Of a DNA stretch of 64,000 nucleotides, positions 27,782 through 36,124 are shown piece after piece (the first letter of the stretch is position 1; every line of letters begins with the position of its first letter). The position numbers and the translations under genes were made by a program. Source of the DNA: Methylophaga sp. (GTDB lineage Bacteria > Pseudomonadota > Gammaproteobacteria > Nitrosococcales > Methylophagaceae); NCBI GenBank assembly GCA_002706095.1, contig PAJP01000005.1, positions 230,403 through 294,402 on the forward strand. The letters are read 5' to 3'. Under the pieces are notes generated by a model. That model had not been told where the DNA came from. It saw only the letters and a list, made by a program, of their open reading frames with translations, and did no database searches.

Positions 27782-28426
27782 GTTTTATGTTTCAACAAAC
27801 TTGAAGATTATTACAATGACCCTGAATATCTGTGAAATAGAATCCACTCCGATGAAGTCATTCAGATTAATGAATATGACGTGATGCAAAGCATCTATGG
27901 CATACCGGAATATATGGGCGGCATACAGTCCGTTTTACTCAGTGAAGACGCTGGCCTATTTCGCCGTAAATATTATAAAAACGGGGCTCATATGGGCTAT
28001 ATCTTCTTAACATCAGATACAGGCCTGGAAGAAGATGATCTACAGATACTCTCTGAGCAGGTATCTCAATCTAAAGGCCCCGGTAACTTCCGGTCTATGC
28101 ATCTGAATATAGAAAAAACCAACGCCAAAGAACCTGTGAAAATCATCCCCGTGGGTGATATTGGTACTAAGGATGAGTTTGAACGCATCAAGAACATTAC
28201 CCGTGGTGAAATCCTTTCCATGCACTGTAAGTATCCGGGTTTATCAGGCGTGATTCCAGAGAGTAATAGTGGCTTTGGGGATATGGAAAAAATTATGCGG
28301 GTGTATCACGAGCTAGAAGTGGGTGCTATGCAGCAGCCGTTTTTAGAATTGAATGAATTGTTGGGTAAGCAAGTGGTGAATTTTAGAGAGCCGGATTGGA
28401 GGTTTGAGAATGATAGTACCACCTAG
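27782..28426 (+). pseudogene. P2/PBSX-type phage portal protein, C-terminal remnant
   Basis: The open part (27881-28426, GTG or ATG start) matches the C-terminal third of P2-like portal proteins: SIYGIPEYMGG, LFRRKYYKNGAHMGYIF, SKGPGNFRSM, IIPVGDIGTKDEFERIKNITR and SGFGDMEK. The same frame continues upstream (LEDYYNDPEYL) but is broken by TGA at 27833-27835, and the N-terminal two thirds are missing. It is a decayed prophage gene, about 180 residues left of a protein normally near 340. Confidence 0.8.
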
Positions 28427-28515
28427 TTAAGTCCGATATATCAACCTAGTTTTAAGAGCTTATAAATTATTGATCTATACTCAACGACTTACCTGTTACT
28501 TCTAAAAGGTTACGC

Positions 28516-28920
28516 ATGGAAATTATAAATTACGTCATTAATATTTTGATTGGGCTTTTTTCAGGAGTTTATGCAGGTCTAATAGTTGCCAGAGTTGCAA
28601 AATTTGAAGAGCTAAAAAATGAAGCTAAACGAGTCGTTTGGGGTATCGACTATGTATCTATAAACGATTCAAACCCTAATGTTATATCCACAACTGACAC
28701 AACAATCTTCTCAGCTATTTCTAGCGAGCTTTATTATCTTAGACACTCAAATGCTGGAGACAAAATAAATCAACTAAGTAACATCATCGATCACACTATG
28801 AGAAGACCTCCAAACTATGTTGATGATATGAACAAAAATTATCTGACTTGGCAGAAAATTATTCGTGAACTTCGTCCCGATTTTAAATCCATCTTCACTA
28901 TTTCAAGGTTGGCATTGTAA
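28516..28920 (+). CDS. Unknown membrane-anchored protein, 134 residues
   Basis: Not recognised. It has one N-terminal membrane segment (residues about 5-25, INYVINILIGLFSGVYAGLI) and a soluble helical part facing the cytoplasm or periplasm. An AAAAGG ribosome site precedes the ATG. Codon use is AT-rich, unlike the core genes. It lies between prophage remnants and 55 bases before the next unknown gene, with which it may form a unit. Confidence 0.65.
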   Translation: MEIINYVINILIGLFSGVYAGLIVARVAKFEELKNEAKRVVWGIDYVSINDSNPNVISTTDTTIFSAISSELYYLRHSNAGDKINQLSNIIDHTMRRPPNYVDDMNKNYLTWQKIIRELRPDFKSIFTISRLAL

Positions 28921-28975
28921 TCATAGGAAGTGTTTAGAACATTCAATATAAAATTGAATGGTACAGGCAAACTGA

Positions 28976-29683
28976 ATGACGACAAACATACAAAAAATAA
29001 AAGAAAAGATAATTGGTGAACAACTGCTCCATTCTCTTGGCAAGTCCTGGACTATATCTTTCCCTCCAAATGAAGAAGAGTGGCCAGATTTAATTGTAAA
29101 CGCGGGGGGAGAAACCTTTGGTTTAGAAATAAGAGAGTTTACGAATGATGATGAATTACGCAAAGGCTCTCAACGCAGAGCAGTTGAAAGTAGAAACATA
29201 CAAAAACTCGGTCAATTAGCAGATGCATATTATGAGATATCATCTATTCCATTGAATGTACAAATTATAGGAAATATTGATAATAAAAATATTCTTCCAG
29301 AGCTATGTAAACATGCGATATCAACTGATGAAATGGTCCATAGCCGTTTAAAGTTGAAAGATAGAACAATTATTCATGTTACCCGATTGCCTGAAAGCCT
29401 AAAACAATATAAAAATTGGCAATATACGGATGACAGGGTTGGTTGGGTTCGTGAAATCAATAGATATTATTTAACGCCTTTTATACTTCAAAAAGAGTCA
29501 AAGCTTGATAAATATACAAAGCACCTTAATGATGTAAGGTTGTTATTAACTGCTGATCCAACATTTAGCTCAGGCATGGTTTCATACGAAGATTCTGAGT
29601 TTTGTATAGAGACAAGCTTTAATGAAATCTATCTTTTTTTATATCCTGACCAAGTATTCAAATTAAAAAATCCTCTCACATAA
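28976..29683 (+). CDS. Unknown 235-residue protein, possibly nuclease-like
   Basis: Not firmly recognised. The segment EEWPDLIVNAGGETFGLEIRE (split here as WPDLIV and FGLEIRE, residues about 38-56) has the spacing of a PD-(D/E)xK nuclease core, with Arg in place of the usual Lys; this is a weak hint. No signal peptide or membrane segment. The gene is AT-rich and sits between a portal remnant and an Ogr-type gene, a position that often carries cargo genes in P2-like prophages. Confidence 0.65.
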   Translation: MTTNIQKIKEKIIGEQLLHSLGKSWTISFPPNEEEWPDLIVNAGGETFGLEIREFTNDDELRKGSQRRAVESRNIQKLGQLADAYYEISSIPLNVQIIGNIDNKNILPELCKHAISTDEMVHSRLKLKDRTIIHVTRLPESLKQYKNWQYTDDRVGWVREINRYYLTPFILQKESKLDKYTKHLNDVRLLLTADPTFSSGMVSYEDSEFCIETSFNEIYLFLYPDQVFKLKNPLT

Positions 29684-29755
29684 AAGTGATGAAGTCACTG
29701 CACCAACTCACTGTATTTGCTATTTTTTACCAAACCACAGCGGACAATTTTATCT

Positions 29756-30016
29756 ATGCGAGTTGAATGCCCTCAGTGCCATCAAAAAGCCATTATTAGT
29801 TCAACTAATGCGCTGTCTCATACGGTGAAAGGTTTGTATTGCCAATGCATGAACCTTGAGGGGGGGTGTGGTGCTTCATTTGTGATGAAACTAGGCTACT
29901 CACACGACTTAAACCCACCGATTAATAACACTCGTCAAATGGCGATCAGTTTATTAAAAAACCTGACCCTGAGCGAAAGAAAAGCTTTGCTTCAGGAAGA
30001 TTTATTTCAATCCTAA
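29756..30016 (+). CDS. Ogr/Delta-like zinc-finger protein (phage late activator type)
   Basis: An 86-residue protein starting MRVECPQC. It has the Ogr/Delta zinc finger: CPQC, then YCQC and GGCGASFVM. In P2 phages Ogr switches on late genes. The C-terminal part LLKNLTLSERKALLQ is helical. The start at 29756 is chosen because the finger begins four residues in. In this decayed prophage it may be without targets, or it may act on other P2-like phages. Confidence 0.8.
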   Translation: MRVECPQCHQKAIISSTNALSHTVKGLYCQCMNLEGGCGASFVMKLGYSHDLNPPINNTRQMAISLLKNLTLSERKALLQEDLFQS

Positions 30017-30097
30017 TGCAAATACGATTAAAAAGACTTTGTTTATGTTATGAAACACATTACGAACTGTAGTTTCAATTCAGTATAAGATTAATTA

Positions 30098-31384
30098 TTA
30101 CTCAATAGAAAGGATTTGCTGTGTCCCCATAATGGCACCTCTAAATGCTTTATCAAATCCCGGTTCTACCTCAAGAAGCTTTTTATTCTCATTGAGAAGT
30201 AACCTTTCAGCCAAAACTGAATTTTCCTTAGAAAGTGAAACGGTCGAGCTATTTATTGCTTTGTTCAGGGCTTGTTCCGTGCTAGTCAGAGTAACATTCC
30301 CGCTTTTATTAATCCGCAACTTTGCTATTTCTAAATGCTCAATGTAGCGATCAATAACATATTGATGTATTTCTTCTATTTCTTGCTGTATCAAGTTCGG
30401 GTCAGAATTGAGAAGAGTCCGGGCTTCAAGTAGATCAGTTCTAACTTTTTCAGTTAGGTCGTCTAACTTTTCTTTTTTCGTTACCCATATAAAGTCAAAA
30501 AATGAGGTTTGAACACTTTTATATTTTGATGCCCAAGACCTAGTATGGTCATTTACGGAACTACGAACGCTATCGTAGTATCGATCGGAGACTCTTACAC
30601 TTATGACAGCATATGAAACATCATTAATTGGCTTGTCATTGTATTCAAGATCTTTTCCAGTCCAAACTAAACCATCCTCAGAATACTTTTTATATGTATT
30701 TTTGTTTTCAGCAGAAAATAGGGCATAGTATCCTTCGCATAAACTGTCACCAAGAAGTGGTATATCTTTTTGAGCATTTAATAGATCAGTAGCTCGATCA
30801 GAGCCAAAAAGTAATTTATCTATGGTACTTGCTACGGCGAAACCAGTAGCTAAAGACGTAGAAATCGTATAATCGGGAATGGCGGAGGTTATTCCAGAAA
30901 AAGCCTCTATCATTGAGTCAGTACTAGAGTCTGCGGAATAACCTAATTTAATTTGAAAACTAGCATTTTTTAATACCCAAGGTATTCTGTCGAGCATAAC
31001 CCACTCAACACCCATATCAATGCTACTATCCTCCCCCATAATACGGACAGGCTTTCCAACTCTTGAAACTGAAATAGGTAGAGACTGATAATCTGCTTTT
31101 AAATTAGCAACCCCGAAAGCATAACGATCTTTATTGAATATTGTTACTAAAAAGGGATCATTTTTATTTACTGTTAACTTGTTTACACCTATTGATACAT
31201 AATTCTGACCATAACGAGCCTTTTTACCGGAGCAAGTTTTAATAATTTCATGGTTTTTTGAAAGATAAGGAACTTCCATAAAATTGGAGGTAGAAAGAGA
31301 TTTTCTATCTTCAGCAATAGTTACTGCACAAACAAACATTACAAGTATTGATAATAAGAGCTTACAGGTTATTTTCATTTTCAA
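30098..31384 (-). CDS. Unknown exported protein, 428 residues
   Basis: Not recognised. It has a signal peptide (ITCKLLLSILVMFVCAVTIA), then a strand-rich domain, a hydrophobic stretch at about 165-190 (SGITSAIPDYTISTSLATGFAVAS) that may touch a membrane, and a helical, charged C-terminal half. An AAAGGA ribosome site precedes the ATG. Codon use is AT-rich like the neighbouring unknowns. It points opposite to the prophage remnants and is alone on its strand. Confidence 0.7.
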   Translation of the reverse strand: MKMKITCKLLLSILVMFVCAVTIAEDRKSLSTSNFMEVPYLSKNHEIIKTCSGKKARYGQNYVSIGVNKLTVNKNDPFLVTIFNKDRYAFGVANLKADYQSLPISVSRVGKPVRIMGEDSSIDMGVEWVMLDRIPWVLKNASFQIKLGYSADSSTDSMIEAFSGITSAIPDYTISTSLATGFAVASTIDKLLFGSDRATDLLNAQKDIPLLGDSLCEGYYALFSAENKNTYKKYSEDGLVWTGKDLEYNDKPINDVSYAVISVRVSDRYYDSVRSSVNDHTRSWASKYKSVQTSFFDFIWVTKKEKLDDLTEKVRTDLLEARTLLNSDPNLIQQEIEEIHQYVIDRYIEHLEIAKLRINKSGNVTLTSTEQALNKAINSSTVSLSKENSVLAERLLLNENKKLLEVEPGFDKAFRGAIMGTQQILSIE

Positions 31385-31790
31385 GTCCTTTCGAAGTTTG
31401 TAAAAGTAAGGTTTAGCGCGGGTTGCATTTAGACACTTAAAGTAGAACTATCCCTACCGCAACACTTCGAATATAACCCCTTGAAAATCAAAAGCAACAA
31501 AGTCGTTTACATTTATTTACACCAAACTTCCTTGACTTATTTCACAATTTATAAATTATTTTTCGTGACCCATTGAGTTTATTAGCTTTGAGGGGTGTTG
31601 GGGCTAATTAAGAAAAGTGAAAAAGCCTGCCAAATAATTGATTGGCAGGCTTTTTTTATTTAATCGGTTAGGCCGATTGTGCGGATGAGTTTAAAAGAAT
31701 CAAGGGGTCAGCAAACTTGCTTTTCTTAGAACAACTCGTCGGTTGTGTTAAAGAATTAAACTCAACATGAACACCTCCGAAAGTCTTAAC
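31385..31790. other. Intergenic between the orphan exported gene and the repeat
   Basis: Holds the orphan gene's promoter and a terminator-like hairpin (31619-31656). A segment around 31698-31725 with GGGGTCAGCAAACTTGC recalls palindromic sequences near REP-associated transposases, too short to assign. No gene seen. Confidence 0.4.
31619..31656. terminator. Terminator-like hairpin in the island
   Basis: AAAAGCCTGCCAA pairs with TTGGCAGGCTTTTTT around a short AT loop; a T-run follows on the plus strand and an A-run precedes, so it can work both ways. No intact gene leads into it, so it may be left over from a lost gene. Confidence 0.7.
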
Positions 31791-31823
31791 ATGTTGGGTT
31801 TCGCTATGGCTCAACCCAACCTA
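31791..31823 (-). repeat. 33-base palindromic repeat, copy 2 (inverted)
   Basis: Starts ATGTTGGGTTTCGCT and ends CCAACCTA; it is the inverted copy of 27719-27751 with one mismatch. It lies about 50 bases from the tmRNA 3' end. Confidence 0.85.
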
Positions 31824-31842
31824 CTTATCAGATCGTCAGGCA

Positions 31843-31866
31843 CAAAAAAACCACCCGAAGGTGGTT
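31843..31866 (-). terminator. tmRNA terminator
   Basis: On the minus strand stem AACCACC/GGTGGTT with a TTCG loop and a T-run, eleven bases after the tmRNA CCA end. Confidence 0.88.
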
Positions 31867-31876
31867 GTTTTGTATT

Positions 31877-32509
31877 TGGTGGAGGCGGCGGGACAGTGAT
31901 TCCTGAATTTTCATTCAGGCCTGGACTATTCCTTCATCTGATAACTATCTACCAGATGGAGAGCGTTTGTGAGTATCTGTTTTACCTTCAACCCACCCTA
32001 GTATTCCATGGAGACAAGTCTCGTTAGGAACCTATGAGTCTCTAGCCGGCTTACTGGTTTCCCATTCACCGGACGGCGTTGGCATAGGACCCTTGTCCCG
32101 TAGCGTTCACCGTATGAGCTCTCTTTTTCCAATAGGGATCACTCCCTATGGCGACCATTTTACTAATCGAACCCGCGTCCGCAGATCCTCCGCCTTCGGA
32201 TCTACATGCTTATTTCATCTATTAATTTAACTACCTGCTACCCGATGAACAGGGAAAACAAGTAGCGATCTTGTAAAGTTTTAATCTCTCAGTACCAAGC
32301 ATACCTTGAGACGATCTTGTGAGAGTCGACGCCCGATACCAGACGCACAAGCACGGATCTGGTCGGACGGCATTCACTGGTTATTAAGCAGCTAGTGCGT
32401 AGTTGTTATCGTTAGCAACTAATTTAATTCCAGTCTTTTTAACGAGAGAACTGAAGTACTCGGCATGCACCTTAGGTTTTGTAATCCCCGTCGAAGCCAG
32501 GTCGCCCCC
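31877..32509 (-). ncRNA. ssrA: tmRNA, gene interrupted by a group I intron
   Basis: Rescues stalled ribosomes with SmpB. The 5' end starts GGGGGCGACCTGGCTTCGACG, and the 3' end reads CGCCTCCACCA with CCA encoded. GGGGGCG and CGCCTCC form the seven-pair acceptor stem with one G-U pair. The tag frame (32416-32387) codes for ANDNNYALAA followed by TAA TAA. The T-arm is split: GGACGCGGGTTCGAT is followed by a 272-nt intron before TCCCGCC. Without the intron the RNA is 361 nt, the usual size. The smpB gene is just upstream on the same strand. Confidence 0.97.
31894..32165 (-). ncRNA. Group I intron in the T-loop of tmRNA
   Basis: 272 nt without an ORF. It ends in G (31894), as group I introns do, and the 5' exon ends in T. 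CGAT of the exon can pair with GTCG in the intron about 12 bases in, with a U-G pair at the splice site (P1). A P7-type pair is seen between AGAGACTC (R-like, 32031-32045) and ATAGTCC (S-like, 31923-31929). CATCTG/CAGATG (31935-31958) forms a P8-like hairpin, and CCTGAAT-GAAA-ATTCAGG (31902-31919) a P9-like one. Removal restores an unbroken T-loop. Group I introns at this tmRNA position are known from a few other bacteria. Confidence 0.9.
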
Positions 32510-32564
32510 AAAGTGTTGAACTCTTATATTGTAACGGATGTGACGTTTTTCAACCAGTGAAAAC

Positions 32565-33044
32565 TTATCTTGCTTTCAGAATTCTGGCTTTATCACGATT
32601 CCAGTCGCGATCTTTTTCGGTTGCGCGTTTATCGTGTAGTTGTTTACCTTTAGCCAGCGCAATTTCAATCTTGGCCATGCCCTTTTTCCAGTACATATTT
32701 AAAGGAATAAGTGTGTAACCTTTGCGCTCTACCGCACCAATCAGTTTGTGTAATTCAGCACGATGCAGCAGTAATTTACGGTCACGTTGCGGCTCTGGTT
32801 TGATATGCGTTGATGCTGTTTTTAACGCGGTAATGAGTGCGTTAGCTAACCAGGCTTCACCATTGCGAACGTGCACATAGCTCTCGTTGAGCTGAGCTTT
32901 TCCATCACGCAGGCTTTTCACTTCCCATCCTTCGAGAACGAGTCCTGCTTCAAATCTATCTTCGATGAAAAATTCATGCCGTGCCTTGCGGTTCACTGCG
33001 ATGGTATTTTCGCCTACTTTCTTTTTATTCTTTTTCGCTGCCAT
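32565..33044 (-). CDS. smpB: SsrA-binding protein SmpB
   Basis: Binds tmRNA and brings it to stalled ribosomes. The family blocks are in order: [48 protein letters not shown], and the basic C-terminal tail [20 protein letters not shown] that enters the mRNA channel. The start MAAKKNKKK at 33044 is preferred over one two codons upstream. It lies 55 bases upstream of the tmRNA 5' end on the same strand. Confidence 0.96.
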   Translation of the reverse strand: MAAKKNKKKVGENTIAVNRKARHEFFIEDRFEAGLVLEGWEVKSLRDGKAQLNESYVHVRNGEAWLANALITALKTASTHIKPEPQRDRKLLLHRAELHKLIGAVERKGYTLIPLNMYWKKGMAKIEIALAKGKQLHDKRATEKDRDWNRDKARILKAR

Positions 33045-33173
33045 GTGCATATTATAGAGTGTTTAAACGGCGGCTTCATTATTTATCATTCATAACAACA
33101 AAATGAGTGCAGTTTGTTGAAAGCCAAATATTTTGGGTACAATCGAATGAATTTACTATTTTGAGGCGACCGA

Positions 33174-34541
33174 ATGGCTAGACCAACCAAGTCGATTCAT
33201 GGCGAGTGGACATCTCGCTGGGCATTTATTCTTGCAGCAACAGGATCGGCTGTTGGCCTGGGAAACATCTGGAAATTTCCTTACATCGCTGGTGAAAACG
33301 GTGGCGGTGCCTTTGTTTTAGTTTATCTCTTATGTATTGCTATTATCGGTGTGCCACTGATGATGGCTGAAATTCTAATTGGTCGACGTGGTCGACAAAA
33401 CCCCATGAATACCTTGAAATCCATTGCCGAAGAAGAAGGCAAGAGCAAACACTGGCAGTGGCTTGGTGGCATGGGAGTATTAACCGGCTTTTTGATTCTT
33501 TCCTATTATAGTGTGATTGCTGGACAGGCGATGGCCTATATTCCCCGCGCATTTGCGGGGGTGTTTGAAGGGGTCACTGCTGACGGCGCCATTAGTATTC
33601 ATAAAGCCTTAGTCAATGATCCAGAACGCTTATTGGCCTGGCACACCATCTTTATGCTGATGACGGTAGCTATCGTTATTCGTGGTGTTCAGCATGGCTT
33701 AGAAAAATCTGTTCGCATTATCATGCCCGCCCTATTTATTATCATTTTGATGTTAGTGGGATATGGCTATAACACTGGCGAATATTTTCATCAAAGTGTG
33801 GACTTTTTATTCGCGACTGATTTTTCTAAGCTGACACATACAGGCGTGCTGACCGCAATGGGACACGCCTTTTTTACATTGAGTCTGGGGATGGGGGCGA
33901 TTATGGTCTATGGGTCATATCTGCCTCAAAAAGCCTCTATATTCAAAGTCTCTCTGACTATTTCTGTGATGGATACAGGCGTGGCATTACTTGCTGGCTT
34001 GGCGATCTTCCCTCTCGTATTTGCCAATGGTTTAGAACCAGGCCAAGGACCGAGTTTAATTTTTGATACGCTACCAATTGCCTTTGGTCATATGCCGGGC
34101 GGTGAGTTCTTTGGCGGTATCTTTTTTGTCTTATTATTATTTGCTGCCTGGAGTTCTGGCATTTCACTGGTTGAGCCAATTGTTGTATGGTTAGTAGAAA
34201 ATAAGAATATGACAAGACTCCGAGCCAGTGTTTACTCAGGTGCCATAATTTGGTTATTAGGTCTGCTAACAATCTTCTCATTTAACATCGGCCGGGAATG
34301 GACATTATTCGGATTAACGATGTTTGAGTTGCTTGACTACCTTACAGCGAATATTATGTTGCCTTTGGGCGGATTACTGATAGCCTTCTTTGCAGGCTGG
34401 GTAATGAAGCGACAAAGCTCGATGGATGAGCTGGGATTGGGCAATGGAGTGCTGTATTCGACTTGGCGAGTACTTGTACGTTTTATTACACCGATTGCAA
34501 TTATGATTGTCTTTGCCAATCTTATCGGTCTTCTGAATTAA
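33174..34541 (+). CDS. Sodium-dependent transporter, NSS (SNF) family
   Basis: A 455-residue inner-membrane symporter with about eleven to twelve membrane segments. The Na1/substrate signature in TM1, ATGSAVGLGNIWKFPY, and ENGGGAFVLVYLL in TM2 are clear; FTLSLGMGAIMVYGSYLP marks TM6-7. Members move amino acids or related compounds with sodium. The substrate is unknown. A GAGGCGA ribosome site precedes the ATG. It is followed by ratA. Confidence 0.93.
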   Translation: MARPTKSIHGEWTSRWAFILAATGSAVGLGNIWKFPYIAGENGGGAFVLVYLLCIAIIGVPLMMAEILIGRRGRQNPMNTLKSIAEEEGKSKHWQWLGGMGVLTGFLILSYYSVIAGQAMAYIPRAFAGVFEGVTADGAISIHKALVNDPERLLAWHTIFMLMTVAIVIRGVQHGLEKSVRIIMPALFIIILMLVGYGYNTGEYFHQSVDFLFATDFSKLTHTGVLTAMGHAFFTLSLGMGAIMVYGSYLPQKASIFKVSLTISVMDTGVALLAGLAIFPLVFANGLEPGQGPSLIFDTLPIAFGHMPGGEFFGGIFFVLLLFAAWSSGISLVEPIVVWLVENKNMTRLRASVYSGAIIWLLGLLTIFSFNIGREWTLFGLTMFELLDYLTANIMLPLGGLLIAFFAGWVMKRQSSMDELGLGNGVLYSTWRVLVRFITPIAIMIVFANLIGLLN

Positions 34542-34563
34542 TTAATGACGTAACCGGATTTCA

Positions 34564-35004
34564 ATGACTACCATCACACGAAGCTCTCTGGTCATGTACA
34601 CACCTGATCAAATGTTTGATTTGGTTAATGATGTTGAAGCCTATCCACGGTTTTTGCCTTGGTGTCGCGACAGCAGAATTATCAGTAAAAATGAAGATGT
34701 TATTTGCGCCTCTCTGGATATAGCCAAAGGCGGCATTCATCATGAATTTTCCACCAGAAACGTGCTCGATCATGGCAATGCCATTCGGATCGAGTTAATT
34801 GACGGCCCCTTTCGTCACTTAGAAGGCCATTGGCAATTTAAACCTATTGGCGATAACCAGGGGTGTCGCGTCCAGCTTGATATGGACTTCGAGTTTTCTA
34901 CCCGCTTATTAGACTTAGCATTAGGCCCTGTTTTCACTCAAATCTCAGGCTCATTGGTAGAAGCTTTTTGTAAACGTGCACAGGAAATCTATGGAAAACG
35001 CTGA
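34564..35004 (+). CDS. ratA: RatA/Coq10-like START-domain protein
   Basis: A 146-residue SRPBCC/START-fold protein. The opening VMYTPDQMFDLVNDVEAYPRFLPWC and the RIELIDGPFRHLEGHW block are those of the RatA/Coq10 family. In mitochondria Coq10 aids ubiquinone function; E. coli RatA was reported to hinder 70S formation. Adjacency to rnfH, as in many gammaproteobacteria, supports the call. Toxin action is doubtful for the family at large. Confidence 0.9.
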   Translation: MTTITRSSLVMYTPDQMFDLVNDVEAYPRFLPWCRDSRIISKNEDVICASLDIAKGGIHHEFSTRNVLDHGNAIRIELIDGPFRHLEGHWQFKPIGDNQGCRVQLDMDFEFSTRLLDLALGPVFTQISGSLVEAFCKRAQEIYGKR

Positions 35005-35302
35005 TTTAATGCTAATTGAGGTAGCTTACGCGCTACCGAATGAACAAGTCATTATTCCTATCGAAGTCCCTAAAGATTGCGTCGTAGAAGAAGCAATCAA
35101 ACGCTCTGGCATCTTAGAGCGTTTCCCACAAATCGATTTAAAAACAGATAAAGTCGGTATCTTTGGCAAAATGTGTAAATTGAATGCCGAGTTGAATGAT
35201 AAAGACCGTATCGAGATCTATCGTCCATTGATTGCTGATCCGAAAGAATCCCGTCGGCAGAAAGCAGAAATGGAGAAAAAGAAAAAAGCAGCGGCTGAAT
35301 AA
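34991..35302 (+). CDS. rnfH: RnfH family protein (ubiquitin-like fold)
   Basis: A 103-residue beta-grasp protein. MENADLMLIEVAYALPNEQ, EAIKRSGILERFP, KVGIFGKMCKLN and DRIEIYRPLIADPKESRRQKA are classic RnfH. The start at 34991, behind AGGAAAT, overlaps ratA by 14 bases. It is paired with ratA; the biological role is unsettled. It ends in a lysine-rich tail. Confidence 0.93.
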   Translation: MENADLMLIEVAYALPNEQVIIPIEVPKDCVVEEAIKRSGILERFPQIDLKTDKVGIFGKMCKLNAELNDKDRIEIYRPLIADPKESRRQKAEMEKKKKAAAE

Positions 35303-36124
35303 TCAGCCCTGCTTTTTGTACACGGCCTGTGATTCGAGCAAATCCATTTCCTGCTGTGTAAATCCTGCATCCAATCTGGCCTCTGTATGAAACGGGCCAC
35401 GAATCTCACCATTGAAGTAGTTATGAAGTAAGGTTTTAAACGTCTCGAAAGGGTCTACACTCCGTTGCTCGCACAGAAAATTAAACCAGCGAGTACCGAT
35501 GGTCACGTGACCAATCTCTTCTTCCAAAATCAGTGTCAAAATATCAAACGCTTTATGATCACCTGAGTTTTTTAACTTCTTCATCATCGATGGTGTGACG
35601 TCTAATCCCCTCGCCTCTAACACACGAGGCACTAATGCCATCCTTGTCAGAGGATCATGATGTGTCTTCTGCGCCATTTCCCACATACCATCATGGGCGG
35701 GAAAATCACCATAATGAAACCCCATGCTTTGCAAATGTTCATCTAATAATAAGAAATGATGTGCTTCTTCATAAGCAACTTGCATCCAGTCCAGATAAAA
35801 AGCCTCGGGCATATCAGCAAACCGGGCTGTCGCGTCCAGTGCCAGATTAATCGCGTTAAACTCAATATGACATATGGCGTGAATCAGTGTGGCATGACCC
35901 GTTTGTTGATTATTACGTCGACGCGGTAACGCTTTGGGTGGGACTAAGTCTGGCTTGTCTGGTCTGCCTGGTATCGTCGGTACATCAAGTGATTGTCGGT
36001 TTAAATAAAAACCTTCTTTACTTACTTGCTCGTAGAGCGTTCTTGTGTGCTGTGCTTTCTGCCATGGGTCATTCATCAACAAGCAGCTTAAAGCTTGTTG
36101 ACGCACATCAATCTTATCAACCAT
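35303..36124 (-). CDS. DUF455 ferritin-like protein
   Basis: A 273-residue protein of the DUF455 family. The ferritin-like four-helix core shows iron-ligand patterns: CHIEFNAINLALDA, YEEAHHFLLL, and LILEEEIGHVTIG. Members may bind a di-metal centre; the reaction is unknown. It overlaps the ABC permease gene by eight bases, so the two are probably co-translated, although no functional link is evident. Confidence 0.88.
   Translation of the reverse strand: MVDKIDVRQQALSCLLMNDPWQKAQHTRTLYEQVSKEGFYLNRQSLDVPTIPGRPDKPDLVPPKALPRRRNNQQTGHATLIHAICHIEFNAINLALDATARFADMPEAFYLDWMQVAYEEAHHFLLLDEHLQSMGFHYGDFPAHDGMWEMAQKTHHDPLTRMALVPRVLEARGLDVTPSMMKKLKNSGDHKAFDILTLILEEEIGHVTIGTRWFNFLCEQRSVDPFETFKTLLHNYFNGEIRGPFHTEARLDAGFTQQEMDLLESQAVYKKQG

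Larger units (their letters stand above)
27782..30016 (+). mobile_element. Remnant of a P2-like prophage
   Basis: A portal fragment at one end and an Ogr/Delta-type zinc finger gene at the other, with two unknown genes between. No integrase, capsid, tail or terminase ATPase genes remain. The true element borders are not visible; copies of a 33-base repeat lie at 27719 and 31791. Confidence 0.65.

Noticed and set aside
31767-32027. 86-residue plus-strand frame over the tmRNA terminator, 3' end and intron
   Set aside because: It is antisense to tmRNA and the group I intron; no domain and no ribosome site.
27700-32509. att site pair for an island in ssrA
   Set aside because: I searched by eye for a second copy of the tmRNA 3' end near the left border and found none.
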